Source: Desulfuromonas sp.
GTDB lineage: Bacteria; Desulfobacterota; Desulfuromonadia; Desulfuromonadales; Desulfuromonadaceae
Length of the DNA: 63,535 nt
Assembly (NCBI GenBank): GCA_002869685.1
Contig: PKUE01000054.1
Span: 1-63,535 of the forward strand
Direction: 5' to 3'
Position numbers and translations under genes: made by a program. Positions 27,439-35,745 of this stretch are shown one piece after another; position 1 is the stretch's first letter, and each line of letters begins with the position of its first letter. Below the pieces are notes generated by a model. The model was not told where the DNA came from. It searched no databases and worked only from the letters and a program-made list of their open reading frames with translations.

Positions 27439-27759
27439 ATGGCACCCCGACCCAAAAAGAAACGAAACTGTTGCGGGCTTGGACATGGCGAACACTGCTT
27501 CAAGCCCGCCCACAAACCCCTGCGCGATTGTGAACAGATTATTCTGGCCAGCGATGAGCTGACAGCCTTAACACTGTGCGATCACCAGGACCTCACCCAG
27601 CAGCAGGCGGGTGAACAGATGGGGGTCTCACGCGGCACAGTCCAGCGCCTGGTTAACCAGGCGCGCAAGAAAATGATCACAGCGCTGCTGCAAGGCAATG
27701 CATTACTACTGGAACCTGCTGGCGGCGCAGAGGGTCGCGTAACGACACAACAACACTAG
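27439..27759 (+). CDS. DUF134 family DNA-binding protein
   Basis: 106 residues. A helix-turn-helix lies at about 55-80 (LTQQQAGEQMGVSRGTVQRL), like sigma-4 domains, and the N-terminus holds a Cys/His cluster (NCCGLGHGEHCFKPAH, about 11-26) that may sense a metal or Fe-S state. DUF134 proteins usually travel with NifX-like genes. The stop shares the palindrome CTAG with the stop of the convergent gene. Confidence 0.87.
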   Translation: MAPRPKKKRNCCGLGHGEHCFKPAHKPLRDCEQIILASDELTALTLCDHQDLTQQQAGEQMGVSRGTVQRLVNQARKKMITALLQGNALLLEPAGGAEGRVTTQQH

Positions 27760-28568
27760 TCCACCGTTCCCTTTACCCGCTCCCCCTTAAATCGCGGCGG
27801 TTTCCGTTCACAGGGAACCGCCGTCGTGCACAGCCCACAACCGGAAATATCCACGCCGAACGACGCATTGCAGCGGGGATTGATCTCATTACGGCTGTAA
27901 TCATGGCAGGCCGACTTATCGTGCCCCTGATCACTGATGGCCTGAACCGGACATCGCGTGATACACAGGCCGCAGGAACCATCGTGCTTAAAAAGACAGC
28001 GGTGATAGGGATCGTCAGTATGGCGCGGGGTCACGGGCAAGCGGGCACTGGTGACGACGCTGCCGATACGGTGGGAAACACCCGCATCACTGATAAAGGC
28101 ATCGCTGAGACCGAAGCTGCCCATGCCGGCAACGAAGGCAGCATGGCGCTCCGACCAGTTGGAGGTAAACCTTTCATAATCGGCCTGCCATTTTTCGAGC
28201 AACAACGGAGCAGCACTTTGCTCGCCAGCGTCGGCAAAGAATGCCTCAGCTTTGTGGCGCAGCTGCTGATTAACCTGTTCTCCGTAATGACGGGTCCGCG
28301 CCCAGGCGCGAGACGGATACAACTGTTCCTTACGATTGGCCAGGATCGTCTCTCTGACAATGGGCAAAATCCAGACCACGACAGTCCCCTGTTGAGCCGG
28401 CTGCTTATAACGACAGCCAAGCACATCTCGGGGGGACAGATGATCTGGACTGACAACCTGTTTAAGACGCTCGAACAGCGGATCATTCAAATCGGCATAA
28501 CCGAACAACGGGTCAGAAAAATACTCCTGTCCTGCCAATGCCTGTCGCATCATCGTTTCAAACGCCAT
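27756..28568 (-). CDS. QueG-like 4Fe-4S protein
   Basis: 270 residues. Near the end lies the double-cluster motif CGLCITRCPVQAI followed by CHDYSR and CGLCTTAVPCE, as in epoxyqueuosine reductase and related corrinoid proteins. It is clearly shorter than QueG (about 350-380) and lacks the usual C-terminal HEAT repeats, so the substrate need not be epoxyqueuosine. The ATG at 28568 has AAGGAGTTGTG upstream; the frame continues 30 bp further. Convergent with the DUF134 gene and overlapping its stop by four bases. Confidence 0.8.
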   Translation of the reverse strand: MAFETMMRQALAGQEYFSDPLFGYADLNDPLFERLKQVVSPDHLSPRDVLGCRYKQPAQQGTVVVWILPIVRETILANRKEQLYPSRAWARTRHYGEQVNQQLRHKAEAFFADAGEQSAAPLLLEKWQADYERFTSNWSERHAAFVAGMGSFGLSDAFISDAGVSHRIGSVVTSARLPVTPRHTDDPYHRCLFKHDGSCGLCITRCPVQAISDQGHDKSACHDYSRNEINPRCNASFGVDISGCGLCTTAVPCERKPPRFKGERVKGTVD

Positions 28569-28672
28569 CACAACTCCTTGACCAAATTCACTGTTCATCT
28601 GCCCACAATGCCACAGACCTCCTGCACTTCCAATCGACTTTTGTCAATGCACCATGCCAGCAGCCACAGAAT

Positions 28673-28689
28673 CTGTGCAAAAGCACAGA
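28673..28689. other. short strong hairpin
   Basis: TCTGTGC AAA GCACAGA, a perfect 7-bp stem with a 3-nt loop. It lies in the gene-free stretch upstream of the QueG-like gene. No T-run follows on either side, so it is not a terminator. Role unknown. Confidence 0.5.
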
Positions 28690-28828
28690 GGATCAACGTG
28701 GGTCACGAATCAATTTTTTACGTGTCTCAACGTGGATGACCGCGACGGGCTTTGTTACAGTTACCACCATCAAGAGTTGTTGTGGCAGGCATCTTTTGAT
28801 TCTCATTTCTTCCTAGTTGAAACACATT

Positions 28829-28866
28829 ATAACGCCGGTTCGGATGCCTCCCCGAACCGGCGTTAT
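28829..28866. other. 15-bp perfect inverted repeat
   Basis: ATAACGCCGGTTCGG and its exact complement CCGAACCGGCGTTAT, with an 8-nt loop. It is among the strongest hairpins in the window. The plus-strand flank CTCGTTTTAG is only weakly terminator-like. It sits about 40 bp from the GC-rich terminator, so this stretch carries two insulated hairpins in a row. Confidence 0.7.
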
Positions 28867-28902
28867 CTCGTTTTAGTGAAGCCATCTCACTCAATGCTGA
28901 AA

Positions 28903-28938
28903 ATAAAAAGCCCCGGTCATTTCGCCGGGGCTTTTCGG
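28903..28938 (-). terminator. rho-independent terminator in the gene-free stretch
   Basis: Stem AGCCCCGG / CCGGGGCT extended by A/T pairs, 8-nt loop, followed on the minus strand by TTTTTATTTTC. The next gene upstream on that strand (rdgC-like) ends 360 bp away, so the terminator may belong to a separate RNA between them. The plus side (CTTTTCGG) is a weaker tail. Confidence 0.75.
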
Positions 28939-29175
28939 TGTTGTATCTGACCTTGTGTTGCGGTCAGGACTCCTCTGTAGGAATCGTCATTTTTCTAGCG
29001 GTTAAGAAACGTTAGCACTAGGTTCAATCCTGTGGTACCCCTTGCTGACCGGGCGGCTCTGAGACTGTCATACTGCCTTCCTCCTGTCGGTACGCGTGGA
29101 CAACCTGAATCGTTCGCTCCCCGTTTGAACATATTTCCGATCTTGTTACATTGACCTTTGTTACGGTTAAAATAG
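28905..29175 (-). ncRNA. candidate structured RNA or leader, gene-free region
   Basis: On the minus strand an irregular stem can form between plus positions 29089-29108 and 29019-29039 (AGGTT/AACCT, GTCC/GGAT, GTACC/GGTAC). Inside the loop a perfect AGGAGG lies 8 nt before an ATG (29071) opening a 15-codon frame (MTVSEPPGQQGVPQD). A terminator closes the region at 28905-28938. I found no match to tmRNA, RNase P RNA, SRP RNA or a known riboswitch by eye. Boundaries are only indicative. Two strong hairpins also lie in the rest of the gene-free stretch 28569-28904. Confidence 0.35.
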
Positions 29176-29299
29176 CGATGTTTGATCACGTGCTTAACTG
29201 ACGGGGAACCGTTGTTGCTGCAAGCGACTCAGGTCATCAGTTAGGTTGTTTAAAGAGTACCATCTATTGTGGCCGTGTAAAGAGGTCACCACAAAATAA

Positions 29300-30457
29300 T
29301 CAACTCTCCAGCCATTGATTGATCTGCTGGCAGCGCTGAGCCCAGTTCGCCGACAGCCGCTCGGAGAGGAACGCAGACAGCAGGCTGTCAAAAAGCTGAA
29401 ATCCTTCAGCCAGAACATGCATCCGCTCATAAAAAATCGACACCCGTTCGTCCTCGATCTCTGCTCCCTTTTCGAGCCGAACCGTCGGACACTTGAACGA
29501 TCCGAACAGGAACAACTCCCCTTTCAATGTCAGACGCCACTGATGTTCTAGTTTCTCAAAGTGAATGGTCGCCTCACCGATCTCTTTGCCCTGGCGTAAC
29601 GCGACACGCACCTCTTCAAAACGATCCTGGGGACCGACAACGGTGACTTTTTGCGCTCCTTCGTTACCCTGACCGGCAAGGAGGAAGCGGTTATCGAGAT
29701 AGGCGGTGAAGGTTTCCCCCTGAGCCGCAGGGCCGTCACAACAAACGCCGTAATCACTGCGCGCGTTGGTCGTGCCATAAAGAAGCCACATCAGAAATTC
29801 GCTGCCAATCCATTGATTGTCGCGGATTTGCTCAAGAACCGACCCGTCCGGTGACGGATTTTCCGCATTCAAAGCTTCCTGCAGTGGCTCGCTCACAACC
29901 GTACGGGCACGCTGCATGGGATAAACACTCACCAGACGCAACCCCGGAAAAGTCTTTTGAAACAGATCGGTCAGATCGTCCATGGCCCGAGTACTGACAC
30001 TGGCAAAGCTCAACCGTCGACTGGGCAGATGCCAGACAACATCCAGCAGGGTTGGACTAGGCAATACGCGAACCAGCAGGCGACTGCGCACCAGCTCTTT
30101 CAATTCGTCGTTTTTATCTTTGGGCACCCGTTGATAGGTTGGGTTTTCTGCCAGAAAACGTTGCTGCTCCCGTTGCAGCTCCCCTTTCACCAACGCCGAA
30201 GGCAAGCGGCGTTGATCGCGTCGCAGAGTGAACGTTACATAATCATCACGCCACCAGGCGGAGGGATTATCGAACTCACTGGACTGAAAATCATCGAGTT
30301 CCACCCAGCCAAGGGCAAGCTCTTCTGCCGAATGATCGATGGACTGAAAGGCATTTTCACTCAGCTTTTCACCAATCCATTGGGCCAGACCCTCTGCAGG
30401 AAAATCGCCGACGACATCGAATTGGCTAAGACTGACGGAATTGGAAAGTAACCCCAT
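29300..30457 (-). CDS. rdgC: RdgC-like recombination-associated protein
   Basis: 385 residues, about 80 longer than E. coli RdgC. The central part (DELKELVRSRLLVRVLPSPT, WHLPSRRLSFASVSTRAMD, DLFQKTFPG) follows the RdgC pattern of charged helices and a WxD-like strand. RdgC forms a ring on DNA and limits RecA. The start has AGGAGCACACAATTTT upstream. Family is fairly sure, exact role in this lineage less so. Confidence 0.78.
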   Translation of the reverse strand: MGLLSNSVSLSQFDVVGDFPAEGLAQWIGEKLSENAFQSIDHSAEELALGWVELDDFQSSEFDNPSAWWRDDYVTFTLRRDQRRLPSALVKGELQREQQRFLAENPTYQRVPKDKNDELKELVRSRLLVRVLPSPTLLDVVWHLPSRRLSFASVSTRAMDDLTDLFQKTFPGLRLVSVYPMQRARTVVSEPLQEALNAENPSPDGSVLEQIRDNQWIGSEFLMWLLYGTTNARSDYGVCCDGPAAQGETFTAYLDNRFLLAGQGNEGAQKVTVVGPQDRFEEVRVALRQGKEIGEATIHFEKLEHQWRLTLKGELFLFGSFKCPTVRLEKGAEIEDERVSIFYERMHVLAEGFQLFDSLLSAFLSERLSANWAQRCQQINQWLES

Positions 30458-30699
30458 AAAATTGTGTGCTCCTGTTGTTTGTTTAAAAGGTCTTCGCTGC
30501 TAAAACCCGTCGAAGATACCGCCGATGGCAGGCTTTGACAAAGACAAAATAGTCCCCCTGAAGAACCATCGTTATTCCGCCTGCAAAAATGGCACGTTAC
30601 GCCATGGACAATCGCGTAGAAACGATTGATAATGTCTCTGGCAAGTCAACCAAGGGTTCGCGTTACGGGTCGGTTTTAGCCTTTTCCCGGAGAAAACAC

Positions 30700-31128
30700 A
30701 TGTCCGACAGCCACAAAGATTATCTGATTATCGTCCAGTGTCATCTGGTTAAGGAGCGCTGCTCCGGCTTTCATTGTGAAAAAGCATTCCATGATCGTAG
30801 TGGCGGTTTTCTCCCGTATGAAAGGTGCAACGACCTGCGTCTGCTGACCATGACCTGTGGTGGTTGCTGTGGCCGTTCTCTGCAGCGAAAACTGATTAAT
30901 CTGTTACACTTAAGCCACAAGAGAGACCAGATTGACCGCTCCAGAATGGTGGTACACCTCTCAACCTGCATCACAAAAGAGAGCCACCATGGTCCGGTTT
31001 GTCCCCATCTCGACTACCTGAAAGCATTGATCGCCCGGCTCGATCTTGACATTGCTGAAGATACCTGGATCAGCAAAACAGCCGAACAGAGACGCCAACA
31101 GGGCGTGTATCCCGTCAAACCAACTTAA
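30700..31128 (+). CDS. CGGC domain protein
   Basis: 142 residues from the ATG at 30700 (GGAG upstream). The eponymous motif TCGGCCGR lies near residue 52-59; further cysteines are C14, C21, C26, C43 and a late CITKESHHGPVCPH. CGGC proteins are small Cys-rich proteins of anaerobes with presumed metal or redox chemistry. A ferredoxin gene follows after 22 bp. Confidence 0.83.
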   Translation: MSDSHKDYLIIVQCHLVKERCSGFHCEKAFHDRSGGFLPYERCNDLRLLTMTCGGCCGRSLQRKLINLLHLSHKRDQIDRSRMVVHLSTCITKESHHGPVCPHLDYLKALIARLDLDIAEDTWISKTAEQRRQQGVYPVKPT

Positions 31129-31150
31129 TCCTTTGACCTGGGAGGGGAAT

Positions 31151-31327
31151 ATGTCTCATCGAATCAACGAAGAGGAATGTATCAGCTGTGGTGCCTGTGA
31201 ACCCGTTTGCCCGGTGGAATGCATTTTTGTCACCGATAACGACAAACGACGGATTGATGCTGAAGCCTGTATTGATTGCGGCGCGTGTGCCGAAGTCTGT
31301 CCTGTCGCTTGCATTGATGCCGAATAA
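31151..31327 (+). CDS. 2[4Fe-4S] ferredoxin, 58 aa
   Basis: Two motifs C-x2-C-x2-C-x3-C-P at residues 10-20 and 40-50, the arrangement of a clostridial-type bacterial ferredoxin (CISCGACEPVCP and CIDCGACAEVCP). The ATG is preceded by GGGAGGGGAAT. Low-potential electron carrier in the cytoplasm. Neighbours are the CGGC protein before and a secreted protein after. Its redox partner is not evident. Confidence 0.94.
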   Translation: MSHRINEEECISCGACEPVCPVECIFVTDNDKRRIDAEACIDCGACAEVCPVACIDAE

Positions 31328-31360
31328 CCCCTTTACCTTTTTGCCCTTGTGGAGGTAGCC

Positions 31361-32038
31361 ATGAAAACTTGGAGATATCGTTCCCTGGCGGCAGCAATTG
31401 TGCTGGTAGTTTTTGCCGGGATACTCCCCGGCAAGACGCTGGCACAGGCGCCCCCCATTACCCAGCTGGCTGTCATGCCGTTTCTGACAGCGGGCAGCTC
31501 GGCTCAACAGAGCAAAGAACTGACCCAGACGTTGGACTGTGAACTCAGCGGCCTGTGCACCTTGCCCGGAGCAACCCTGACCCACGCGGAGCAGACTGTG
31601 ACGCGCCAGATGCATGAAGCCCTGACTGAACGAGTTCCAGACCAGCTACTTCCCCAGCAGGAGGTCACCGACGCGTTTCTCTCCCTGATAAAACGCCCGG
31701 AGGAAACGCCGCGTGATCTGGCACGGCGATTCGGTCAGGAGATCAAAGCCGACTATGTACTGATCGGCATTCTCTGGCGTTTCGATCAACGGGTCGGCGA
31801 ATCGCTCTCTGCGGAACGACCCGCCTCGGTTGCCTTCACCACCTATATGGTCAAGGTTGCAGATGGCTCACTGGTATGGGAAGACCGTTTTGACAAAACT
31901 CAAAGCGCCTTGAGCGACAACCTGCTCAATGCGGTGCTGTTCTTTAAGACCGGAGTAAAATGGCTCAGTGCCGAAGAACTGTCCAACGTCGGCGTGGAAC
32001 AAGTCCTGAAATCATTCCCTGTGCCGCAACGCAACTAG
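31361..32038 (+). CDS. secreted protein, CsgG/FlgT-like fold probable
   Basis: 225 residues with a signal peptide ending LAQA (about residue 28). The mature start ITQLAVMPF and later ADYVLIGILWRFDQR, GSLVWEDRFDKTQSALSDN resemble TolB-N/CsgG/LpoB-type periplasmic proteins, in which an alpha/beta domain begins with such a 'lavlPF' strand. No lipobox. GGAGGTAGCC precedes the ATG. Function unknown. Confidence 0.72.
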   Translation: MKTWRYRSLAAAIVLVVFAGILPGKTLAQAPPITQLAVMPFLTAGSSAQQSKELTQTLDCELSGLCTLPGATLTHAEQTVTRQMHEALTERVPDQLLPQQEVTDAFLSLIKRPEETPRDLARRFGQEIKADYVLIGILWRFDQRVGESLSAERPASVAFTTYMVKVADGSLVWEDRFDKTQSALSDNLLNAVLFFKTGVKWLSAEELSNVGVEQVLKSFPVPQRN

Positions 32039-32061
32039 GCGTTCTCTTTATAACGGACAAT

Positions 32062-32103
32062 AAAAAACGGGCCGGTCATAAATTTTAATGACCGGCCCGT
32101 TTA
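32062..32103. terminator. bidirectional terminator
   Basis: A 15-bp perfect stem (AAACGGGCCGGTCAT / ATGACCGGCCCGTTT) with an 8-nt loop. It serves the plus-strand secreted-protein gene and the convergent aroC, with T-runs on the aroC side and a short one on the other. Confidence 0.88.
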
Positions 32104-32123
32104 TGTCTGTTTTCTTTCGCCGT

Positions 32124-33203
32124 TTAACTACGCATCCGCTGAATCAGCGCCAGATCGGCCAAGACCAATGCGGCCATGGTTTCAACAATCGGGACGGCGC
32201 GTGCAACAACACAAGGATCGTGACGTCCTTTGGCCGCCAGAACCGCCGGATTGCCGTCATAATCCACGGTCTGTTGCTCCTGGCCGATAGTTGCCGGCGG
32301 TTTGAACGCCACCCGGAAATACACCGGTTCGCCATTAGAGATTCCACCCTGAACTCCACCACTGCGATTGGTCACGGTGCCAAGCCGTCCATCCTTCATG
32401 ACGTAGGGATCGTTATGCACCGAACCTCGCTGCCGGGCACCGGCGAATCCGGAACCGATTTCAAACCCTTTAGACGCGGGCAACGACAACATGGCGTGGG
32501 CCAGCATCGCCTCAAGGCGGTCAAAGGCCGGCTCGCCCCAGCCGGCAGGAACATTACGACACACACAGCTTAACACCCCGCCAACGGAATCTTTGGCTTC
32601 ACGAGCAGCGAGAATTTCGGCGGTCATCAGTTCGGCAGCAGCGGCATCGGGGCAACGCACATCGCACGCATCCACCTGAGCGCGGCTCAATGTCGCCATA
32701 TCAGCATCCCCGGCATCAACCATCCCTACCGAACTGACCCAGGAAACAATTTCAATGCCGTATTCTTCCAGAAGAAACTTTTCAGCGATGGCACCGGCAG
32801 CGACCCGACCAATGGTTTCACGCGCACTGGAACGGCCACCACCACTGGACGCATGGGTGCCGTATTTGGCGCGATAAGTGTAATCCGCATGGGAAGGGCG
32901 CGGGACCTGGCTCATGGAGCCGTAATCACCGGGACGCTGATCTTTATTGGCGACCATCAGACCAATGGGTGACCCAAGAGTCTTACCAAACTCAACACCG
33001 GAAAGAAGTTTCACCTGGTCCGCTTCATCCAGATCCGTTCCCAGCTTGTTCTGCCCGGGACGACGGCGGTCCAGTTGCACCTGAATATCCGCTTCAGTCA
33101 ACTCCATGCGCGGGGGAACCCCGTCAACAATTGCCCCAACGGCCGGGCAATGCGATTCGCCAAAGGTCGTTACCTTGAACAGGGTGCCAAAACTGCTCGA
33201 CAT
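32124..33203 (-). CDS. aroC: chorismate synthase
   Basis: 359 residues with [20 protein letters not shown] at the start, [17 protein letters not shown], the FMN-site region [22 protein letters not shown] and the C-terminal [20 protein letters not shown]. It converts EPSP to chorismate, using reduced FMN. Monocistronic here, with the stop near a bidirectional terminator. Confidence 0.98.
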   Translation of the reverse strand: MSSSFGTLFKVTTFGESHCPAVGAIVDGVPPRMELTEADIQVQLDRRRPGQNKLGTDLDEADQVKLLSGVEFGKTLGSPIGLMVANKDQRPGDYGSMSQVPRPSHADYTYRAKYGTHASSGGGRSSARETIGRVAAGAIAEKFLLEEYGIEIVSWVSSVGMVDAGDADMATLSRAQVDACDVRCPDAAAAELMTAEILAAREAKDSVGGVLSCVCRNVPAGWGEPAFDRLEAMLAHAMLSLPASKGFEIGSGFAGARQRGSVHNDPYVMKDGRLGTVTNRSGGVQGGISNGEPVYFRVAFKPPATIGQEQQTVDYDGNPAVLAAKGRHDPCVVARAVPIVETMAALVLADLALIQRMRS

Positions 33204-33441
33204 GGTTGTTTCTCCTCAATGACTGGAGGTTGTTATTAAACATGACTTTGAATGGCGGGCATCATAGCAGAAAGCCATGACGGTTGCGAACCCTCTCTGC
33301 ATAGAGAAGATAAAAACAGTCTCTTAGACACTGGGATGCATTCATCTTTCATGGCTGGACATTCGTGGGCATAGAGGGAATAATTCGCTTCGGTGCCTGT
33401 CACCAACACCACATCGCCACTTTTTTCATTGAGGACCAACT

Positions 33442-34068
33442 ATGCCCAGTCCCGAGACCCTTGTTTCATTTCTAATGGCTGCCGTTCTTCTGGGACTGGC
33501 TCCCGGCCCGGACAATCTATTTGTTCTGACACAATCCGCTCTGCACGGTTCGAAAGCCGGCTGGCTGGTCACAGCCGGATTATGCACGGGATTGATCGGC
33601 CATACAACAGCCGTAGCTTTTGGCGTCGCGGTTCTTTTTGCCCAGTCGGCATTCGCCTTCAATGTGCTGAAACTTGCCGGTGTCCTCTACCTGCTGTACC
33701 TGGCATGGATGACGTTACGCAATCACAGTGAGGGGGATCGAACAACGCCACCGCCGCGTTTAAGTTATGGAAAACTCTATCGCCGGGGCGTCATCATGAA
33801 CCTGACCAACCCCAAAGTGTCGCTGTTTTTTCTGGCATTTCTTCCCCAGTTCGCGCAACCGGAGATGGGGCCAATCCGCCAGCAACTGCTCCTGCTCGGC
33901 GGGCTGTTTATCGTTGCCACCATCGTCGTTTTCGGCTTGATTGCCAGCCTGTCCGGCCGCATCGGCCAGTATCTGCAACGGCACACAGGTGCCCGTCGCA
34001 CCCTGGATCGGCTCACGGCACTGGTTTTCATTGCGCTGGCGGCCAAGCTGCTGGCCACCAGTCGCTGA
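33442..34068 (+). CDS. LysE/RhtB family amino-acid exporter
   Basis: 208 residues, about six membrane helices. The family motif GLAPGPDNLFVLTQSALHG is at residues 18-36 and MNLTNPKVSLFFLAFLPQF near 119-137. Exports an amino acid or homoserine lactone; substrate cannot be told. Converges on the glycosyltransferase gene with 17 bp between stops. Confidence 0.92.
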   Translation: MPSPETLVSFLMAAVLLGLAPGPDNLFVLTQSALHGSKAGWLVTAGLCTGLIGHTTAVAFGVAVLFAQSAFAFNVLKLAGVLYLLYLAWMTLRNHSEGDRTTPPPRLSYGKLYRRGVIMNLTNPKVSLFFLAFLPQFAQPEMGPIRQQLLLLGGLFIVATIVVFGLIASLSGRIGQYLQRHTGARRTLDRLTALVFIALAAKLLATSR

Positions 34069-34085
34069 AGAAAAATCGGTTGTTT

Positions 34086-35567
34086 TTATCCGTTGTGACG
34101 TACTTCGAGAAAATCTTTGACAAAGACAAGAAGAAACCCGAGAGGAAAGAGGCCAACCAGGGGCAAGGCCAGCCAATGCTGCTGCTGAATGGTCAGAACG
34201 ACGGGCAGGATCGAATAGATCATCAGGCTGCCATTCACCCACAACACCCGATGCGACTTATGGCTGTAGATCGACACCAGACGCTTAACGGGAACATCAC
34301 CTGAAGAACCGTATTTAGCCGTCCGGTTAAAGACGCCACCGCGTTGAAACAAGCCACATAGCGCGGCCCACGCCAGGCTGGGAGCCATTCCCAAAGTCAG
34401 AAGAGGCAATACCGGCACCCACAGCGCAGCTTTCCAACCAATCTCCCGATAGGCATAGAGAAAGAAATAGCTGAGGATCGCCAAACTGGCGAGCAAGAAT
34501 AACGGCAGATCAATCAACAACACCTGCCACAAATGAAAAGTGGAACGCGACAGCAAGGCCGGATACAGGGTGAGACTGGCCATGGCCGCGCACAACCAGC
34601 CAAGGTTAGCCAGCAGATGAGCCATGGCTTCCACCTTGACCCCCAGTGACTGAGGGGAGCGTAATACCAGCGGAAGAATCTTGCGTGCCGTCTGCATAGA
34701 CCCTTTGGCCCAACGCTGTTGCTGTCCACGGAAATCACCTAACGTCACTGGCAGTTCCGACGGCACAACCACATCATCAACGTAACAGAATTTCCAGCCT
34801 TTCATCTGGCAGCGGTAGCTCAGATCGAGATCTTCGGTCACCGTATCCGCCTGCCAGCCGCCGCCGTCCAGAATCGTCTGGCGCCGCCAGACCCCGGCTG
34901 TACCGTTGAAATTGAAGAACAATCCCTGACGACAACGCACCCGGTGCTCAATTCCAAAATGGGGACCAAGCAGAATCGCCTGCAATTGAGTCAGCCAGCT
35001 TTGATCCCGGTTAAGGAACCCCCACCGGGCCTGAACCATACCGATCTCGGGCTGCTTGAAATGCCCCATCGTTCGGCGCAGAAAGTCCTGTTGCGGGATA
35101 AAGTCGGCATCGAACAAGGCGAGAAATTCGCCGCGTGCCTGCGGTGTTGCCACGGCCAGCGCCCCCGCCTTATAGCCCTGACGATTGTCACGGCGTAATA
35201 CGGCAATATCGACCCCCTGGGTCTGCCAGTACGCCACGGCGTCATCAACCACGCCACAGGTGTCATCGGTGGAATCATCCAGCACCTGTATCTGCAATCG
35301 ATCCACCGGCCAATCAAGACGGGCCGTTGCATCGATCAGACGCCGGGCAACAAAACGCTCGTTAAACAACGGCAGCTGAACCGTCACAAGGGGACAAGGA
35401 TCATCTTCAGACCACGATATCGGCTGCGCGGAACGCCGGGACAACTGCAACCAATGGCGCAGCATCCATAAGCGATGCAGTCCATAACAGGCCAATCCCG
35501 CCATCGCCACAAAGTGCAAAGTTGTTAATATATCAATTAAAATTATCATAACGCGTGTTTTTAGCAC
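34086..35567 (-). CDS. processive glycosyltransferase family 2 (cellulose-synthase-like)
   Basis: 493 residues. N-terminal helix, then the GT-A domain with DDSTDDT, LFDADF, VTEDLDLSYR and QQQRWAKGS (D, DxD, D, QxxRW), and four or so C-terminal helices. This is the architecture of enzymes that make beta-glycan or glycolipid at the membrane. The start is uncertain (ATG at 35567 or at 35549); neither has a clear ribosome site. Divergent from the outer membrane gene. Confidence 0.88.
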   Translation of the reverse strand: MLKTRVMIILIDILTTLHFVAMAGLACYGLHRLWMLRHWLQLSRRSAQPISWSEDDPCPLVTVQLPLFNERFVARRLIDATARLDWPVDRLQIQVLDDSTDDTCGVVDDAVAYWQTQGVDIAVLRRDNRQGYKAGALAVATPQARGEFLALFDADFIPQQDFLRRTMGHFKQPEIGMVQARWGFLNRDQSWLTQLQAILLGPHFGIEHRVRCRQGLFFNFNGTAGVWRRQTILDGGGWQADTVTEDLDLSYRCQMKGWKFCYVDDVVVPSELPVTLGDFRGQQQRWAKGSMQTARKILPLVLRSPQSLGVKVEAMAHLLANLGWLCAAMASLTLYPALLSRSTFHLWQVLLIDLPLFLLASLAILSYFFLYAYREIGWKAALWVPVLPLLTLGMAPSLAWAALCGLFQRGGVFNRTAKYGSSGDVPVKRLVSIYSHKSHRVLWVNGSLMIYSILPVVLTIQQQHWLALPLVGLFPLGFLLVFVKDFLEVRHNG

Positions 35568-35745
35568 AGTTTTCGATAGATAGATAATCGATTTTTCTGA
35601 TCGTTTTCAAAATAGACATTATCTATATCTATTGGACTTGCCGATGAAAAACATCGTAAAAGCTGTAGCCATTAACTGATTGTCCTCGTTGTGCCATGAT
35701 CAACCCCCAGAGGACCATGCATTTTCTTTTTGAGGAGGAAGCCAC

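Noticed and set aside
29010-29045. tRNA-like T-loop (GGTTCAATCC)
   Set aside because: The flanking bases do not form a T-stem, and there is no acceptor, D-arm or anticodon arm at the right distances.
28905-29175. tmRNA, RNase P RNA, SRP RNA or 6S RNA
   Set aside because: None of their conserved strings (RNase P GAGGAAAGTC, SRP GGAAGGAAGCAGCC, tmRNA ACCA end) is present; kept only as an unassigned structured RNA candidate.
33236-33439. Minus-strand open frame between aroC and the LysE gene
   Set aside because: 67 codons, no ribosome site, no family resemblance; treated as intergenic.
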